From Actinomycetes bacterium (GTDB taxonomy: Bacteria; Actinomycetota; Acidimicrobiia; Spongiisociales; UBA5794): a DNA stretch of 64,000 nucleotides. The notes below the pieces were generated by a model. That model saw nothing but the letters and a program-made list of their open reading frames with translations. It was not told the DNA's origin and ran no database searches. The stretch lies in assembly GCA_024638645.1 (NCBI GenBank), contig JAHEJX010000214.1, forward strand, positions 1 through 64,000. Reading direction: 5' to 3'. A program made the position numbers and the translations under genes. Numbering within the stretch: the stretch's first letter is position 1; every line of letters begins with the position of its first letter. This document shows positions 1 through 9,883 of the stretch, in pieces.

Positions 1-77
1 CCGCCCTCATCTCGGTGGTCGATGCCGCCACCGCGGCAGGTGCCGCTCGAGTTTCGGTTCAGGTGACCGCGCAATGA
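1..77 (+). CDS. C-terminal fragment of an unidentified protein (…ALISVVDAATAAGAARVSVQVTAQ*), truncated by the window edge
   Basis: Frame 3 is open from the window start to TGA at 75-77, overlapping the ATG at 74 (ATGA coupling). Confidence 0.5.
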   Translation, partial: ALISVVDAATAAGAARVSVQVTAQ

Positions 78-439
78 ACGGAGGAGACCACCCCCTGCTC
101 GAGGCGCTCAGACCGGTCGCAGACGTCGTCGGTGGAGAGATCGTCTCGGTCGACGAGATGGCAAACGGCGATGTGCCCTTGGTTTGGAAAGGCGAGACGA
201 TCGCAGGCTTTCGGATCGCCCCCATGCAAACGGCACTGGACCGACTGGTGAGCAGCGTCGAGCACGAGTTGGGCTCCGAACTCGCCAATCTCGATCGGGT
301 TCAGAAGCAGGTTGCCGTCCGACTTCTCGACGAGAAGGGCGCCTTCCTGCTGCGCAAGTCAATCGAGGACGTCGCGGACTTGATGGGCGTAAGCCGCATC
401 ACCGTCTACAACTACCTCAATACGATCCGGGCTAGCTGA
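74..439 (+). CDS. DauR/YheO-like transcriptional regulator with C-terminal HTH
   Basis: C-terminal KQVAVRLLDEKGAFLLRKSIEDVADLMGVSRITVYNYLNTIR is typical of the HTH_22/DauR-like helix-turn-helix. Confidence 0.7.
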   Translation: MNGGDHPLLEALRPVADVVGGEIVSVDEMANGDVPLVWKGETIAGFRIAPMQTALDRLVSSVEHELGSELANLDRVQKQVAVRLLDEKGAFLLRKSIEDVADLMGVSRITVYNYLNTIRAS

Positions 440-1409
440 CCTCGAACCTGGTGCCGATGGCAGTTGGTGGATCGCTCCGCAGAATCGACCGCAGCCAGGG
501 GTATCGGTCGAGCCAATCGAGCAGGGTCTTCCAGTTGACGACCACCAGTGCCAGGATCATCGCCGGGAACGGAATCGATGGGAGCACCTGCGAGAACGTG
601 GGGAACTCCGGCTGCAGGTTGAGGGCAAAAGCCTGCAGCGCGCCGAAAAGCAACACGCCGAATGCGGCTCGTAGCGGGTGCCAGCCACCGAAGATCACGA
701 TGGCGAGCACAATCCACCCGAAGTTGAGAGTGGGGCGGTCCGACCAGCCCACTTTGACGTCGAGGGTGAATGCGGCTCCACCGACGCCGATGAGGGCGCC
801 GCCAATGGCTGTGTACAGGTAGCGCAATTTGTTAACCGGGATCCCGCGAGAATGAGCCGCCTCTGGCCGTTCCCCCACTCCTTGCAGGGCCAGTCCAGCT
901 CTTGTCCGATAGATGAACCAGTAGGTCACCAGCACCGTGACCATGGACAGATACACGATCAGGTTGTGAGAGAACAGCACCGGGCCGAAGAACGGAATTG
1001 AGCTCAACGCTGGGATATCCCACGCCGGCACCGCAACGGGCTGGCGGCCGACATAACCACTGCCGAGGAACCGGCTCAACGCAGTGCAAAGTGCAAAAAG
1101 CACAAAACCGATCGCCACCTGGTTGAGGCTCAGTTTGATGTTCCCGAAGGCAACCACCAAGGCCGCTGCGACCCCCACGGCAGCCGCAGCCGGGAATCCA
1201 ATCCAGACATTGCCCGTGTGAAACGCAGCCACGAAGCCGGCGAGCGCGGCCAGCATCATCGAACCGTCTACGGACAGGTTTATGACCCCAGCCTTCTCGC
1301 TGATCGTCTCACCCATGGTGGCGAACAGCAGCCCGGAAGCGCCCGCCACGATGGAGGCGATCGTGGCCGTGTCGAACATCTCGCCGAGGGCAGTCAAGAA
1401 CCCGCTCAT
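432..1409 (-). CDS. ABC transporter permease, BMP/nucleoside type (NupQ/YufQ-like)
   Basis: Polytopic protein; GETISEKAGVINLSVDGSMMLAALAGF motif of the BPD_transp_2 family; operon with a second permease, double ATPase and BMP protein. Confidence 0.88.
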   Translation of the reverse strand: MSGFLTALGEMFDTATIASIVAGASGLLFATMGETISEKAGVINLSVDGSMMLAALAGFVAAFHTGNVWIGFPAAAAVGVAAALVVAFGNIKLSLNQVAIGFVLFALCTALSRFLGSGYVGRQPVAVPAWDIPALSSIPFFGPVLFSHNLIVYLSMVTVLVTYWFIYRTRAGLALQGVGERPEAAHSRGIPVNKLRYLYTAIGGALIGVGGAAFTLDVKVGWSDRPTLNFGWIVLAIVIFGGWHPLRAAFGVLLFGALQAFALNLQPEFPTFSQVLPSIPFPAMILALVVVNWKTLLDWLDRYPWLRSILRSDPPTAIGTRFEVS

Positions 1410-2482
1410 GTAGCTGCATCCTGTGCCGCCGAATCGGCAGCGTCGGCATGCTTACGCGCTCGGTACGCCGCCCAGCCCAGCCCCAACATCGCGGACAGAA
1501 CGAGGGTGCCCTGGAGCACACCGCCGAGCGTGGAGCTCAAGTCGAGACGCAGGTCGAGCTGAGAAGCGCCGACCGCAATCATGGCGAAGAAGAACGAAAT
1601 GGGAATCACCCAGAACGCCCGGAACCGGGCAAGCAGCACCACGAGGATCGCCAGGAACCCGTAGTTCCCCGAGATGGCAGGAATCAGCTTGAAGTGGAAG
1701 CCGGTCGCCTGCGAGGTTCCCGCAATGCCGGCCAACGCTCCGCAGATCATGAAGGCGCCGAGCAGGAACCGGTTGGTCGGGATGCCCATCAGAAAGGCGC
1801 TGGGTCGATTGGCGCCGACTGCCTTGAGCTTGAGCCCGTAGAGCGTTCCTCGGAACAGGATCCACACGCCCCCAATGGCCGCCAGAGTGATCACGATTGC
1901 CAGCGGCGACAACCTTGTGCCGCCAAACGAAGGCAACAGGGCGGCGTCCGGGAATATGTCGGTGCCGCTGGTGGACGCAACTCCGGACCGGCTCCACGGC
2001 CCAATGATCAGATACGTCGTAATCGACACGGCCACGAAGTCGAGCCCGAGGCCGCCAAATATCTCATTGACCCCACCCACTGTCCGCAGCACGCCGACCA
2101 ACAGCCCCCACAGCATCCCACCAATGGCACCCGCCACGATCGTGAGAAACACCAGGAGCGGCCGCGGAGCCGAAATCGTCCGGGCGGCCCAGGAGGCGGC
2201 GATCGCTCCCACGATGATCTGACCCTCGATGCCGATGTTCCACATCCCGGCGTTGAACGTCACAATCAACCCTGCGGAGGCGAGGGCGATCGGCACCCAC
2301 ACCATCACCGTATCCCCGATCTTGGATGCGGTGCCAGCCTCGAACGGTGGCCACCCGATCGAGCCCTCGATGATGAACCGGATCGGATCCCACGGATTGG
2401 TGCCGGCGAGGAACAGCAACGCAACGGTCGAGACGACAACAACTGCGATCGGCAGCAGCAGGTTCTGCACCCTGGCGCTCAT
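1406..2482 (-). CDS. ABC transporter permease, BMP/nucleoside type (NupP/YufP-like)
   Basis: Polytopic; NAGMWNIGIEGQIIVGAIAA motif; 4-bp overlap with its neighbour. Confidence 0.88.
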   Translation of the reverse strand: MSARVQNLLLPIAVVVVSTVALLFLAGTNPWDPIRFIIEGSIGWPPFEAGTASKIGDTVMVWVPIALASAGLIVTFNAGMWNIGIEGQIIVGAIAASWAARTISAPRPLLVFLTIVAGAIGGMLWGLLVGVLRTVGGVNEIFGGLGLDFVAVSITTYLIIGPWSRSGVASTSGTDIFPDAALLPSFGGTRLSPLAIVITLAAIGGVWILFRGTLYGLKLKAVGANRPSAFLMGIPTNRFLLGAFMICGALAGIAGTSQATGFHFKLIPAISGNYGFLAILVVLLARFRAFWVIPISFFFAMIAVGASQLDLRLDLSSTLGGVLQGTLVLSAMLGLGWAAYRARKHADAADSAAQDAAT

Positions 2483-3957
2483 GCAGCCCCCGAGTCCACC
2501 GAGCGGCCTCCGATGAGGAGCCCAATCTCGTCGACGTTGGTTGCCTTGGCGTCCAGCTCTCCGATTATCCGGCCGGAGAAGAACACAAGGATGCGATCGC
2601 TATAGCGCAACAATTCGTCGAGGTCGGCCGAGGCGAACACGATGGACGTACCGACTTCGCGGCGCGCCAGCAGTTGTTCCCACACCCAGTCGGCAGACTC
2701 GATGTCGAGCCCTCGCGTCGGATGCTCCATCAGCAACACATTCAGCCGCGGTGGGAGCATTGCGAGCAATAGCCGCTGTTGGTTGCCGCCCGAGAGTGAC
2801 TCCGCGGTCGACGCCTCTGTGCCTTTGATGGTGAAGTGATCCACCTGCGCTTCGGCTCTTTTCTTCGCCTTCCCCCAATCGACAAAGAACCCTCGATCCT
2901 CGCCTGCCAACACGAAATGCTCTGTGATGGTCAGGCCTTCAATCAGGCCCTCCTCGAGCCGCCCTGCGGGCAGGTACTTAACGTCGGCAGCAAGGAAGTC
3001 CCTGTAGTTCTTTCCGGTCAGATCCGTGCCAGCGATTTGAACGGATCCGGACCGGGGGTTGCGCATCCCGGAGCAGATCCGCAGGAACGCGTCCTGACCG
3101 CTGCCTTCCATCCCGGCCAACCCGACGACTTCGCCAGCGCGCACTTCGAGCGATACCGGCTCTTCACTGAGCATTCCCGAGGCGGTGCGGATGTCGCTGA
3201 GTTTGAGCTGGGCGGCACCGTGGTCGACGGCGGGCCTGTCCTTTACTTCGACCGCTTGGCCGAACATCATCTTCACGAGTTGCTCCGGCGGCACCGGCAT
3301 TTCGGCTTCGCCGACCACCTTGCCCCGCGTCATCACCGTGACTCGCTCACACAGGTCGGCCACCTCTTCGAGTTTGTGCGAAACGAAGATGACGCTCATA
3401 CCTTCTGTAGCGAGGGCCTTGAGGGTGACGAACAATTTGGACCGCTGATCCGCCGAGATACCGGTCGTTGGCTCGTCGAGGATCAGCACCCTGGCTCCCA
3501 GCCACAGCAACCGGACGATTTCAAGTTGCTGCCGCTCCCCGACCGTCAGTAGACGAGCGGGCGACGCTGGGTCGATGTTGAAGCCGTAACGGTCGCACAG
3601 CTCGGCAAACTCCTGTGCCGCCTTCTTCCGGTCGAGGCGAGATCCCCCGGGGCTACCAAGCACGAAGTTGTCGATTACGTTGAAAGGAAGGAAGACGAGC
3701 GGGTCCTGGTGGAGCATGCCGATGCCGGCCGCAATTGCGTCGTCAGGCGACGCCAGCTTGATGGACTTGCCATCGAGGACCACTTCGCCCGAGTCTGCAG
3801 AGTGAAACCCGGACAGCACCTTCATAAGTGTCGACTTGCCGGCCCCGTTCTCTCCAAGCAGTCCATGAAGCGTGCCCTCGGCAACAGTGAGAGAAATCCC
3901 GTCGTTGGCGCGAACGGGCCCGTAGTGCTTGTGAATATCCCGCAGCTCCAGGCTCAT
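2479..3957 (-). CDS. Double-domain ABC ATPase (NupO/YufO-like sugar/nucleoside importer)
   Basis: Walker A GLLGENGAGKSTLMKVLSG, ILDEPTTGISADQ, second-domain signature SGGNQQRLLLAM. Confidence 0.92.
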   Translation of the reverse strand: MSLELRDIHKHYGPVRANDGISLTVAEGTLHGLLGENGAGKSTLMKVLSGFHSADSGEVVLDGKSIKLASPDDAIAAGIGMLHQDPLVFLPFNVIDNFVLGSPGGSRLDRKKAAQEFAELCDRYGFNIDPASPARLLTVGERQQLEIVRLLWLGARVLILDEPTTGISADQRSKLFVTLKALATEGMSVIFVSHKLEEVADLCERVTVMTRGKVVGEAEMPVPPEQLVKMMFGQAVEVKDRPAVDHGAAQLKLSDIRTASGMLSEEPVSLEVRAGEVVGLAGMEGSGQDAFLRICSGMRNPRSGSVQIAGTDLTGKNYRDFLAADVKYLPAGRLEEGLIEGLTITEHFVLAGEDRGFFVDWGKAKKRAEAQVDHFTIKGTEASTAESLSGGNQQRLLLAMLPPRLNVLLMEHPTRGLDIESADWVWEQLLARREVGTSIVFASADLDELLRYSDRILVFFSGRIIGELDAKATNVDEIGLLIGGRSVDSGAA

Positions 3958-4005
3958 GGGCGGCAGGCTAGGGAATTGTTCAGTCCAGTGCCGGACGGCA
4001 AAAAG

Positions 4006-4033
4006 GAGCGGCGCCCCTGCCGGGACGCCGCTC
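4006..4033 (-). terminator. Intrinsic terminator/attenuator between the BMP gene and its transport ATPase
   Basis: GAGCGGCG…CGCCGCTC 8-bp stem with inner CCC/GGG pairing; on the minus strand followed by TTTTT (A5 at 4000-4004). Confidence 0.75.
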
Positions 4034-4064
4034 TATCTCTCGATTGTGTTTGGTAATTGGCTCC

Positions 4065-5285
4065 CTAGCCGAGATCACAGACTCCGTTGATGCCCTCGAG
4101 GCACTGATCTGAGTACCAGATCTGGAACTCGCTGGCTGTCTCCCCGGCGCCGAGGAAGGGCGTGCCGTCCTGCCAATTCAGCGGTCCGGTGTACAGGTTG
4201 ATCGTTCCATCGCCGAGACCGGCAATGAAAGTGTCAAGGTTGGCCGCAGCGTCGGCGCTGAGCCCGTTGCCCTTGATGAAGCCGACAACGCTCGAGTCGA
4301 GGTCGTTGATGTCAGCCCAATCCGGCGCGATCCACTGCCACTCCGCCTCGAAGTCACCGTCGATCACCGACTGAGCAATGTCGAGGTAGGCGGGCCCCCA
4401 GTTGAAGTAGGGAACACCGAGGCAGATGTCCGGCGCCTCCTGGCACGCATCGACGAAGTCGTATGGAATCGCCCAAAGCTGCTCGCCGGCGTCGGCGCGC
4501 TGACCGCTGCGGACAAGGGCCTGTGTCGTGTCGATGCCTGACAGCACAACGTCGGCGCCACCGTCGATGAAGTCGTTGACGACCTGCGTTGCGTCGAGCG
4601 TCACACCGGGGATCTCAAACCAGAAACCGATGTAGGTCACATCAAAGGTCAGGTCGGCCGGGTTACCGCCACGGAAGTTCTCCCAGCAGTACTGGGCTCC
4701 CAGGTATGCGGAGTTCACCAGGCGACGAGTCTCGTCGTTGGTTAGCGGCCCGAGGTAACCAAGTTGGCCGGTCTGCGTCTCGAGCGCCGCGGCACAGCCG
4801 GCAATCATCTTGCCGAAGGTCATCTGACCCCAAAGGTTGCCGAGATTCGAAAGATCGGATCGGTAGTCCTTGCCGTCCTCCCATGCGCTGTCGCCAGAAA
4901 CCCAGATCATTGGAACGTCGGGGTTCTGCTCTGCGGCCGCAAAGGCACCATCGCGCATGTCATCCGAGTTGAAGACGATGAGATCGGCGCCTTGGGAGAT
5001 CATGTCAGCAGCCACACCCTCTGGCGTGAGGCCCGGATTGTCGGCAGGATTGATGAAGTCAAGGCTGATCAACGCCTCCTCGGGCAGACCGAGCTGCTCG
5101 ATTGCGTATTGGGCACCTTCGAAGTGAGCCTGGCTGTAGCCCTGATCGAACTCAGGACCAACCAACAGGATTCCGAATTGGAAATCCTCGACGGCGGTGC
5201 CGCCGTCGTCGCTACATGCCGAGGCGAGCAACGCGAACGCCGCCAGCAGCGTGAGCGTCGAAAGCCAGTGGTTTCTCGATTTCAT
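4065..5285 (-). CDS. BMP-family ABC transporter substrate-binding lipoprotein
   Basis: Lipobox LLASACSDD; GPEFDQGYSQAHFEGAQYAIEQLG and GADLIVFNSDDMRDG typical of the BMP/PnrA family; RBS aggagg upstream. Confidence 0.9.
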   Translation of the reverse strand: MKSRNHWLSTLTLLAAFALLASACSDDGGTAVEDFQFGILLVGPEFDQGYSQAHFEGAQYAIEQLGLPEEALISLDFINPADNPGLTPEGVAADMISQGADLIVFNSDDMRDGAFAAAEQNPDVPMIWVSGDSAWEDGKDYRSDLSNLGNLWGQMTFGKMIAGCAAALETQTGQLGYLGPLTNDETRRLVNSAYLGAQYCWENFRGGNPADLTFDVTYIGFWFEIPGVTLDATQVVNDFIDGGADVVLSGIDTTQALVRSGQRADAGEQLWAIPYDFVDACQEAPDICLGVPYFNWGPAYLDIAQSVIDGDFEAEWQWIAPDWADINDLDSSVVGFIKGNGLSADAAANLDTFIAGLGDGTINLYTGPLNWQDGTPFLGAGETASEFQIWYSDQCLEGINGVCDLG

Positions 5286-5464
5286 TGACCAAATCCTCCT
5301 AGATAAGCCCGATCGTGACCAATGCGCGCCTGGTGGGCGATTGCGAGCACTCTGCTCGGCGTCGCACCATGGGTGAGAGATTCTCCCTGATAGACATCGC
5401 GATAATGGCCGTCTCGGGGCTACGGTTCAACTCGACGAACGGGGTCGAACAGCAAGAGATCCAT

Positions 5465-6076
5465 ATGCGAGGATCGGGGAAGATGACTCATCCGCTCACA
5501 GCGTCGATCGCCCTGCCGGATTGGTGGGGCGAAGCCGTCCCCGACGATCTGATCCTGACCACCTCTGAGGCACAGATGGAGTTCGCAATCGGCCTCGCCG
5601 AGCGCAACGTCGCCGCGGATACCGGCGGGCCGTTTGGCGCCGCCATCTTCCGAGAGGAGGGCACGCTGATTGCGGCAGGCGTCAACCGGGTCGTGGCATC
5701 GTCGATGGCGATCGCCCATGCCGAGATGGTGGCGTTCGCCATGGCCGGTTGCGCCATTGGGCACCACGACATCGCCAGTGTCGGGCGAACGACTCTGGTT
5801 GCTACGACCGAGCCATGCGCGATGTGCCTCGGTGCGGTTGGCTGGTCAGGCGTCACATCATTGGTGTGCGGCGCCCGCGACGAGGATGCCCGATCCGTCG
5901 GTTTCGACGAGGGTCCCAAGCCGAGCCACTGGGTCAGCGATCTCGAGGCTGTTGGAATCCGGGTTGAAACAGACGTCCTGCGGGATCGAGCCGCCCAAGT
6001 CCTCGTTCATTACGTGGAGAGCGGCGGGATCATCTACAACGGTCGAGCTGCACTTGGAGAGTCCCCAGATGCATGA
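5465..6076 (+). CDS. Nucleoside/guanine deaminase-like (CMP/dCMP-type zinc deaminase)
   Basis: HAEM and PCAMCLGA zinc-site motifs; GGPFGAAIFRE as in GuaD-type deaminases. Start ATG 5465 or 5483. Confidence 0.82.
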   Translation: MRGSGKMTHPLTASIALPDWWGEAVPDDLILTTSEAQMEFAIGLAERNVAADTGGPFGAAIFREEGTLIAAGVNRVVASSMAIAHAEMVAFAMAGCAIGHHDIASVGRTTLVATTEPCAMCLGAVGWSGVTSLVCGARDEDARSVGFDEGPKPSHWVSDLEAVGIRVETDVLRDRAAQVLVHYVESGGIIYNGRAALGESPDA

Positions 6077-7508
6077 AGTGCAGCGGTCCGCCCACCGCGC
6101 GGCTCGGTACGAACGGCCCAACGACCTCGCAGAGGCCTTGGAACTCCTCGCTGAACATGGTGAGGAGGCCCGGGTGCTTGCCGGCGGAACGGACCTGCTC
6201 CTAGAGATGCAGCGACGAGTCCGCACCGGCTTCAGCGTGCTCGTCGACATCACCGGCATCGTCGGCCTCAACACGATCGAGTCCCCAGATGGCACGATCC
6301 ACATCGGCCCGCTTGTGACTCATGCCCAGGCCGTTGCTTCACCTCTCATCGTGGAGAGGGCTCTCCCCCTCGCCCAGGCATGCTGGGAGGTGGGCTCGCC
6401 GCAACTGCGCAACCGCTCAACAATCGCCGGCAACCTGGTGACCGCAAGCCCTGCCAACGACACGATCAGCGCGCTGTGGGCTTTGGACGCCACAGTCGAG
6501 CTTTCTTCGATGCGGGGCACGCGCCAGGTCGGATTGCGTGACTTCTACACCGGCGTGCGACGCACGGTGATGGAGGCCGACGAACTGCTGACCAAGATCT
6601 CGTGCCAGGCGATCCCCGAAAGCGGCGACGGGATATTCGTGAAACTCGGATTACGCAGGGCACAGGCGATCTCGGTCGTGCATGCTGCCATCGTCATCGA
6701 CCGCGACGAACACGGCGACGTGATGAGAGCGAACATCGCCCTCGGCAGTGTTGCGCCGACCATCGTCTCCGCTGCCGATGCCGAGGCTGCCCTGATCGGC
6801 GAACCGCTGTCTGACGCCTCGATCAGCGCGGCGGCATCCGCAGCTGCTGCAGCAGTTACTCCCATCGACGACCTGAGAGCGACTGCCTCCTACAGGTCCG
6901 ACACCGTCGAAATCCTCGTGGCACGTGGGTTGGCTGTCATCGCCGCTGGTGCTGCTCGTTCCCAATGGCCGAAACTTCCCGTTCTGTTGGGCCCGGCACA
7001 GGGCCTCCTGGCCGGCGGAGGCGCAGTGGAGACGCTGCAAGCCGGCGACACGATCGCCATGCGAGTGAACGGCGACTCGATCGCAGGCGACACCACGCCA
7101 GACGAGACCTTGCTCGACTGGCTGCGCAACCAGGGCCTGACCGGCTCAAAGGAAGGCTGCGCAGAGGGTGAGTGTGGCGCCTGCACCGTGTGGCTCGACG
7201 GTGCCGCCGTCATGTCGTGCCTCGTCGCCGCTCCGGCGGCTGCCGGCTCAAACATCGTGACGATCGAAGGACTGGCCCCCAATCCAGACGAGTTGCACCC
7301 TCTGCAGCACGAATTCATCGAGCACGGCGCAGTGCAATGCGGTTTTTGCATTCCAGGAATCCTGATGGCGGCGGGTCGCCTGCTCGAAGACGTCGGGTCC
7401 CCCACCCGCGACGATGTGGCGCGGGCCCTATCGGGCAACCTGTGCCGGTGCACCGGGTACTACAAGATCGTCGATGCCGTCATGGATGCGGCCGGAGCGG
7501 ACCAGTGA
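6069..7508 (+). CDS. Xanthine dehydrogenase FAD-binding subunit fused to C-terminal 2Fe-2S subunit
   Basis: N-term FAD domain (VLAGGTDLLLEMQ; NRSTIAGNLVTASPANDT) then GCAEGECGACTVWLDG and QCGFCIPGILM … LSGNLCRCTGY in the same frame. Confidence 0.9.
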   Translation: MHEVQRSAHRAARYERPNDLAEALELLAEHGEEARVLAGGTDLLLEMQRRVRTGFSVLVDITGIVGLNTIESPDGTIHIGPLVTHAQAVASPLIVERALPLAQACWEVGSPQLRNRSTIAGNLVTASPANDTISALWALDATVELSSMRGTRQVGLRDFYTGVRRTVMEADELLTKISCQAIPESGDGIFVKLGLRRAQAISVVHAAIVIDRDEHGDVMRANIALGSVAPTIVSAADAEAALIGEPLSDASISAAASAAAAAVTPIDDLRATASYRSDTVEILVARGLAVIAAGAARSQWPKLPVLLGPAQGLLAGGGAVETLQAGDTIAMRVNGDSIAGDTTPDETLLDWLRNQGLTGSKEGCAEGECGACTVWLDGAAVMSCLVAAPAAAGSNIVTIEGLAPNPDELHPLQHEFIEHGAVQCGFCIPGILMAAGRLLEDVGSPTRDDVARALSGNLCRCTGYYKIVDAVMDAAGADQ

Positions 7509-9736
7509 CGATAGGGACAGAACACAATCGGGTCGATGCTCGTGACAAAGTCACGGGGGAAACGCCTTATCCAGACGACCTCCGTGGTGACAACGCTTTG
7601 TACGGAAAGGTGGTCTTTTCGGGTCAACCTCATGCCCGGATGATCTCGATGGACACCGCCGAGGCCAAAGCCGACCCCCAAGTCCTCGCTGTCTTCACGG
7701 CCGCAGACGTCCCCGTCAACGAATACGGCCTGACCATGTTTGATCAGCCGGTGCTAGTTGGCCTCAACACCACAGGGCGGGCAGATGTGGCAGCGGACAT
7801 CAGCCGCTGGGAAGCTGATCAGATTGCTTTCGTCGTAGCCGAATCCCCACAAGCTGCTGAGCGCGGCGCCGCCGCGATCAAAGTGGAGTGGGAGCAGCTT
7901 CCGATCGTCCGCAACATCGACGAAGCCCTGACCGGCCGACAGATCCTTCATCCGGAGCAAGGCGAATCCAACGCTTACTACACGTTCCGCATCCGCAAGG
8001 GTGACATGGATGCCGGCTGGAAGGCGGCCGATATCGTCATCGAAGGCACATACGCGGTTCCGCACCAAGAACACGCCTACCTCCAGCCTGAGGCAGGTGT
8101 CGGGTACATCGACGCGGAAGGCCGCGTCACTGTGAAGGTCGGCGGGCAATGGACTTACGAGGAGCTCGGGCAGATAACCCACGCTCTCGATCTACCTGAA
8201 GAGAAGGTCCGCGTCGTCTACGCGGCAACCGGCGGCGCCTTCGGTGGACGCGAGGACATGTCGATCCAGATCGTGCTCGCACTTGCCGCCTGGAAGCTCA
8301 GCCAGGCCGGCGAAACTCGCCCGATCCACACCACGTGGTCGCGGGAAGAGAGCGTCGTCGGCCACCACAAGCGGCACCGGGGACGAATCCAAACCAAATG
8401 GGGCGCCACGAAAGAGGGACGGATCACTGCCGTCGAGGCGCTCGGGTATCTCGATGCCGGCGCTTACAACTACACGTCGAACAAGGTCCTCGGCAACATG
8501 CACCTGACCGTCGCGGGGCCATACGACATCCCGAACGCCCACATCGACAGCCATGCGGTCTACACAAACACTGTGCCCGGAGGGGCTTTTCGCGGGTTCG
8601 GAGCACCGCAGGGAGCCTTTGTAGCGGAGTCGCAGATGAACAAACTCGCCGCAGCCCTCGACAAGGATCCGGTCGAGCTTCGCCTCATCAACTGCTTGCG
8701 GGAAGGCGACCACGGCATCACCCAGGCAGAGATGCCGCGCGGTGTCAGCCTTCCTGAAGTCATCGAAGGCTGTCGTGACCGCTCGGAGTGGGGAGCGCCT
8801 CCGCTCGTCGGTGAGCTGAAGGCGTTTGAGTCGCTGCCGCCGGCCGTAGACCGCATCCGCCGCGGGCGTGGTTTCGCCTGCGCCTACAAGAACATAGGGT
8901 TCTCCTTCGGTTTCCCGGAACGCTGCGACGCCCGGATAGAGCTGCACGGCGACGACTCAGTCGATCGTGTCGTTCTCGCGCACGGGGCTGCGGAAGTCGG
9001 GCAGGGCTCCCACACCGCGCTCACGCAGATGGCAGCCGAGGCAACAGGCGTTGAGGTCGACCAGGTCGAGGGTGTCTTCGCCGACACCGCAACATCGGGA
9101 GACTCGGGCTCGGTCAGCGCATCCCGCATGACCTGGATGGCCGGCAACGCCATTCTCGGTGCCGCCGAGGAGGCCGAAAAGGCATGGCTCGAAGGAGACC
9201 GCCCCGCCGTAGGCGAGTTCCGCTTCGTCCCGCCGCCGACCGAGATGCTCGATCCGCAGACAGGCGTCGGGCAGCCCAACTTCGCGTACGGATACGTGGC
9301 CGAAGCCGTCGATGTCGCCGTCGACATTGACACCGGCCACGTCCACGTTGGCCGGGTGGTCTGCGCAACCGACGTCGGACGCGCCATCAATCCCAATCTG
9401 ATCGAGGGTCAAGTCGAGGGCGCCGTCGTCCAGGCACACGGCTACACACTGAGCGAGAACTTGCACGTGGAAGATGGCCACATCCTCAACCCGCGCTATA
9501 GCGGATACCTCATTCCAGGGATCTTGGATATCCCGGACGAGGTTGATTCGCAGATTCTGGAGTTCGCAGACCCGCGAGGCCCGTTCGGAGTCCGCGGCAT
9601 GGCTGAGATGCCATTCATCCCATACGCACCTGCCGTGGTAGCCGCGCTCCACAACGCCACCGGCGTATGGTTCGACGAGTTTCCGCTCACTCCGAACCGA
9701 GTTCTTGCCGGGCTGAAGGCTGCCGGAGTGACGTGA
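7505..9736 (+). CDS. Xanthine dehydrogenase molybdopterin-binding subunit
   Basis: DKVTGETPYPDDL, GGAFGGRED, VPGGAFRGFGAPQ, EVGQGSHTALTQMAAE; GTG start overlaps the upstream TGA (GTGA). Confidence 0.9.
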   Translation: MTIGTEHNRVDARDKVTGETPYPDDLRGDNALYGKVVFSGQPHARMISMDTAEAKADPQVLAVFTAADVPVNEYGLTMFDQPVLVGLNTTGRADVAADISRWEADQIAFVVAESPQAAERGAAAIKVEWEQLPIVRNIDEALTGRQILHPEQGESNAYYTFRIRKGDMDAGWKAADIVIEGTYAVPHQEHAYLQPEAGVGYIDAEGRVTVKVGGQWTYEELGQITHALDLPEEKVRVVYAATGGAFGGREDMSIQIVLALAAWKLSQAGETRPIHTTWSREESVVGHHKRHRGRIQTKWGATKEGRITAVEALGYLDAGAYNYTSNKVLGNMHLTVAGPYDIPNAHIDSHAVYTNTVPGGAFRGFGAPQGAFVAESQMNKLAAALDKDPVELRLINCLREGDHGITQAEMPRGVSLPEVIEGCRDRSEWGAPPLVGELKAFESLPPAVDRIRRGRGFACAYKNIGFSFGFPERCDARIELHGDDSVDRVVLAHGAAEVGQGSHTALTQMAAEATGVEVDQVEGVFADTATSGDSGSVSASRMTWMAGNAILGAAEEAEKAWLEGDRPAVGEFRFVPPPTEMLDPQTGVGQPNFAYGYVAEAVDVAVDIDTGHVHVGRVVCATDVGRAINPNLIEGQVEGAVVQAHGYTLSENLHVEDGHILNPRYSGYLIPGILDIPDEVDSQILEFADPRGPFGVRGMAEMPFIPYAPAVVAALHNATGVWFDEFPLTPNRVLAGLKAAGVT

Positions 9737-9883
9737 TCGTCGGACCAAACGACACAACGTCTCGGGTCCTGGACGATCCGACAGCATGAGTGCGGCTGCG
9801 ATCGAGTCGCGGTGATGTTCGAGGGCTCCATCGCCGACACGCCAACAGATCGGAGATGTTGGCCGATCTCGTTGGTCAGCCGG

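Noticed and set aside
1448-2605. 385-aa plus-strand ORF
   Set aside because: Antisense shadow of well-supported ABC permease genes; Arg/Gly/Gln/His-rich low-quality translation.
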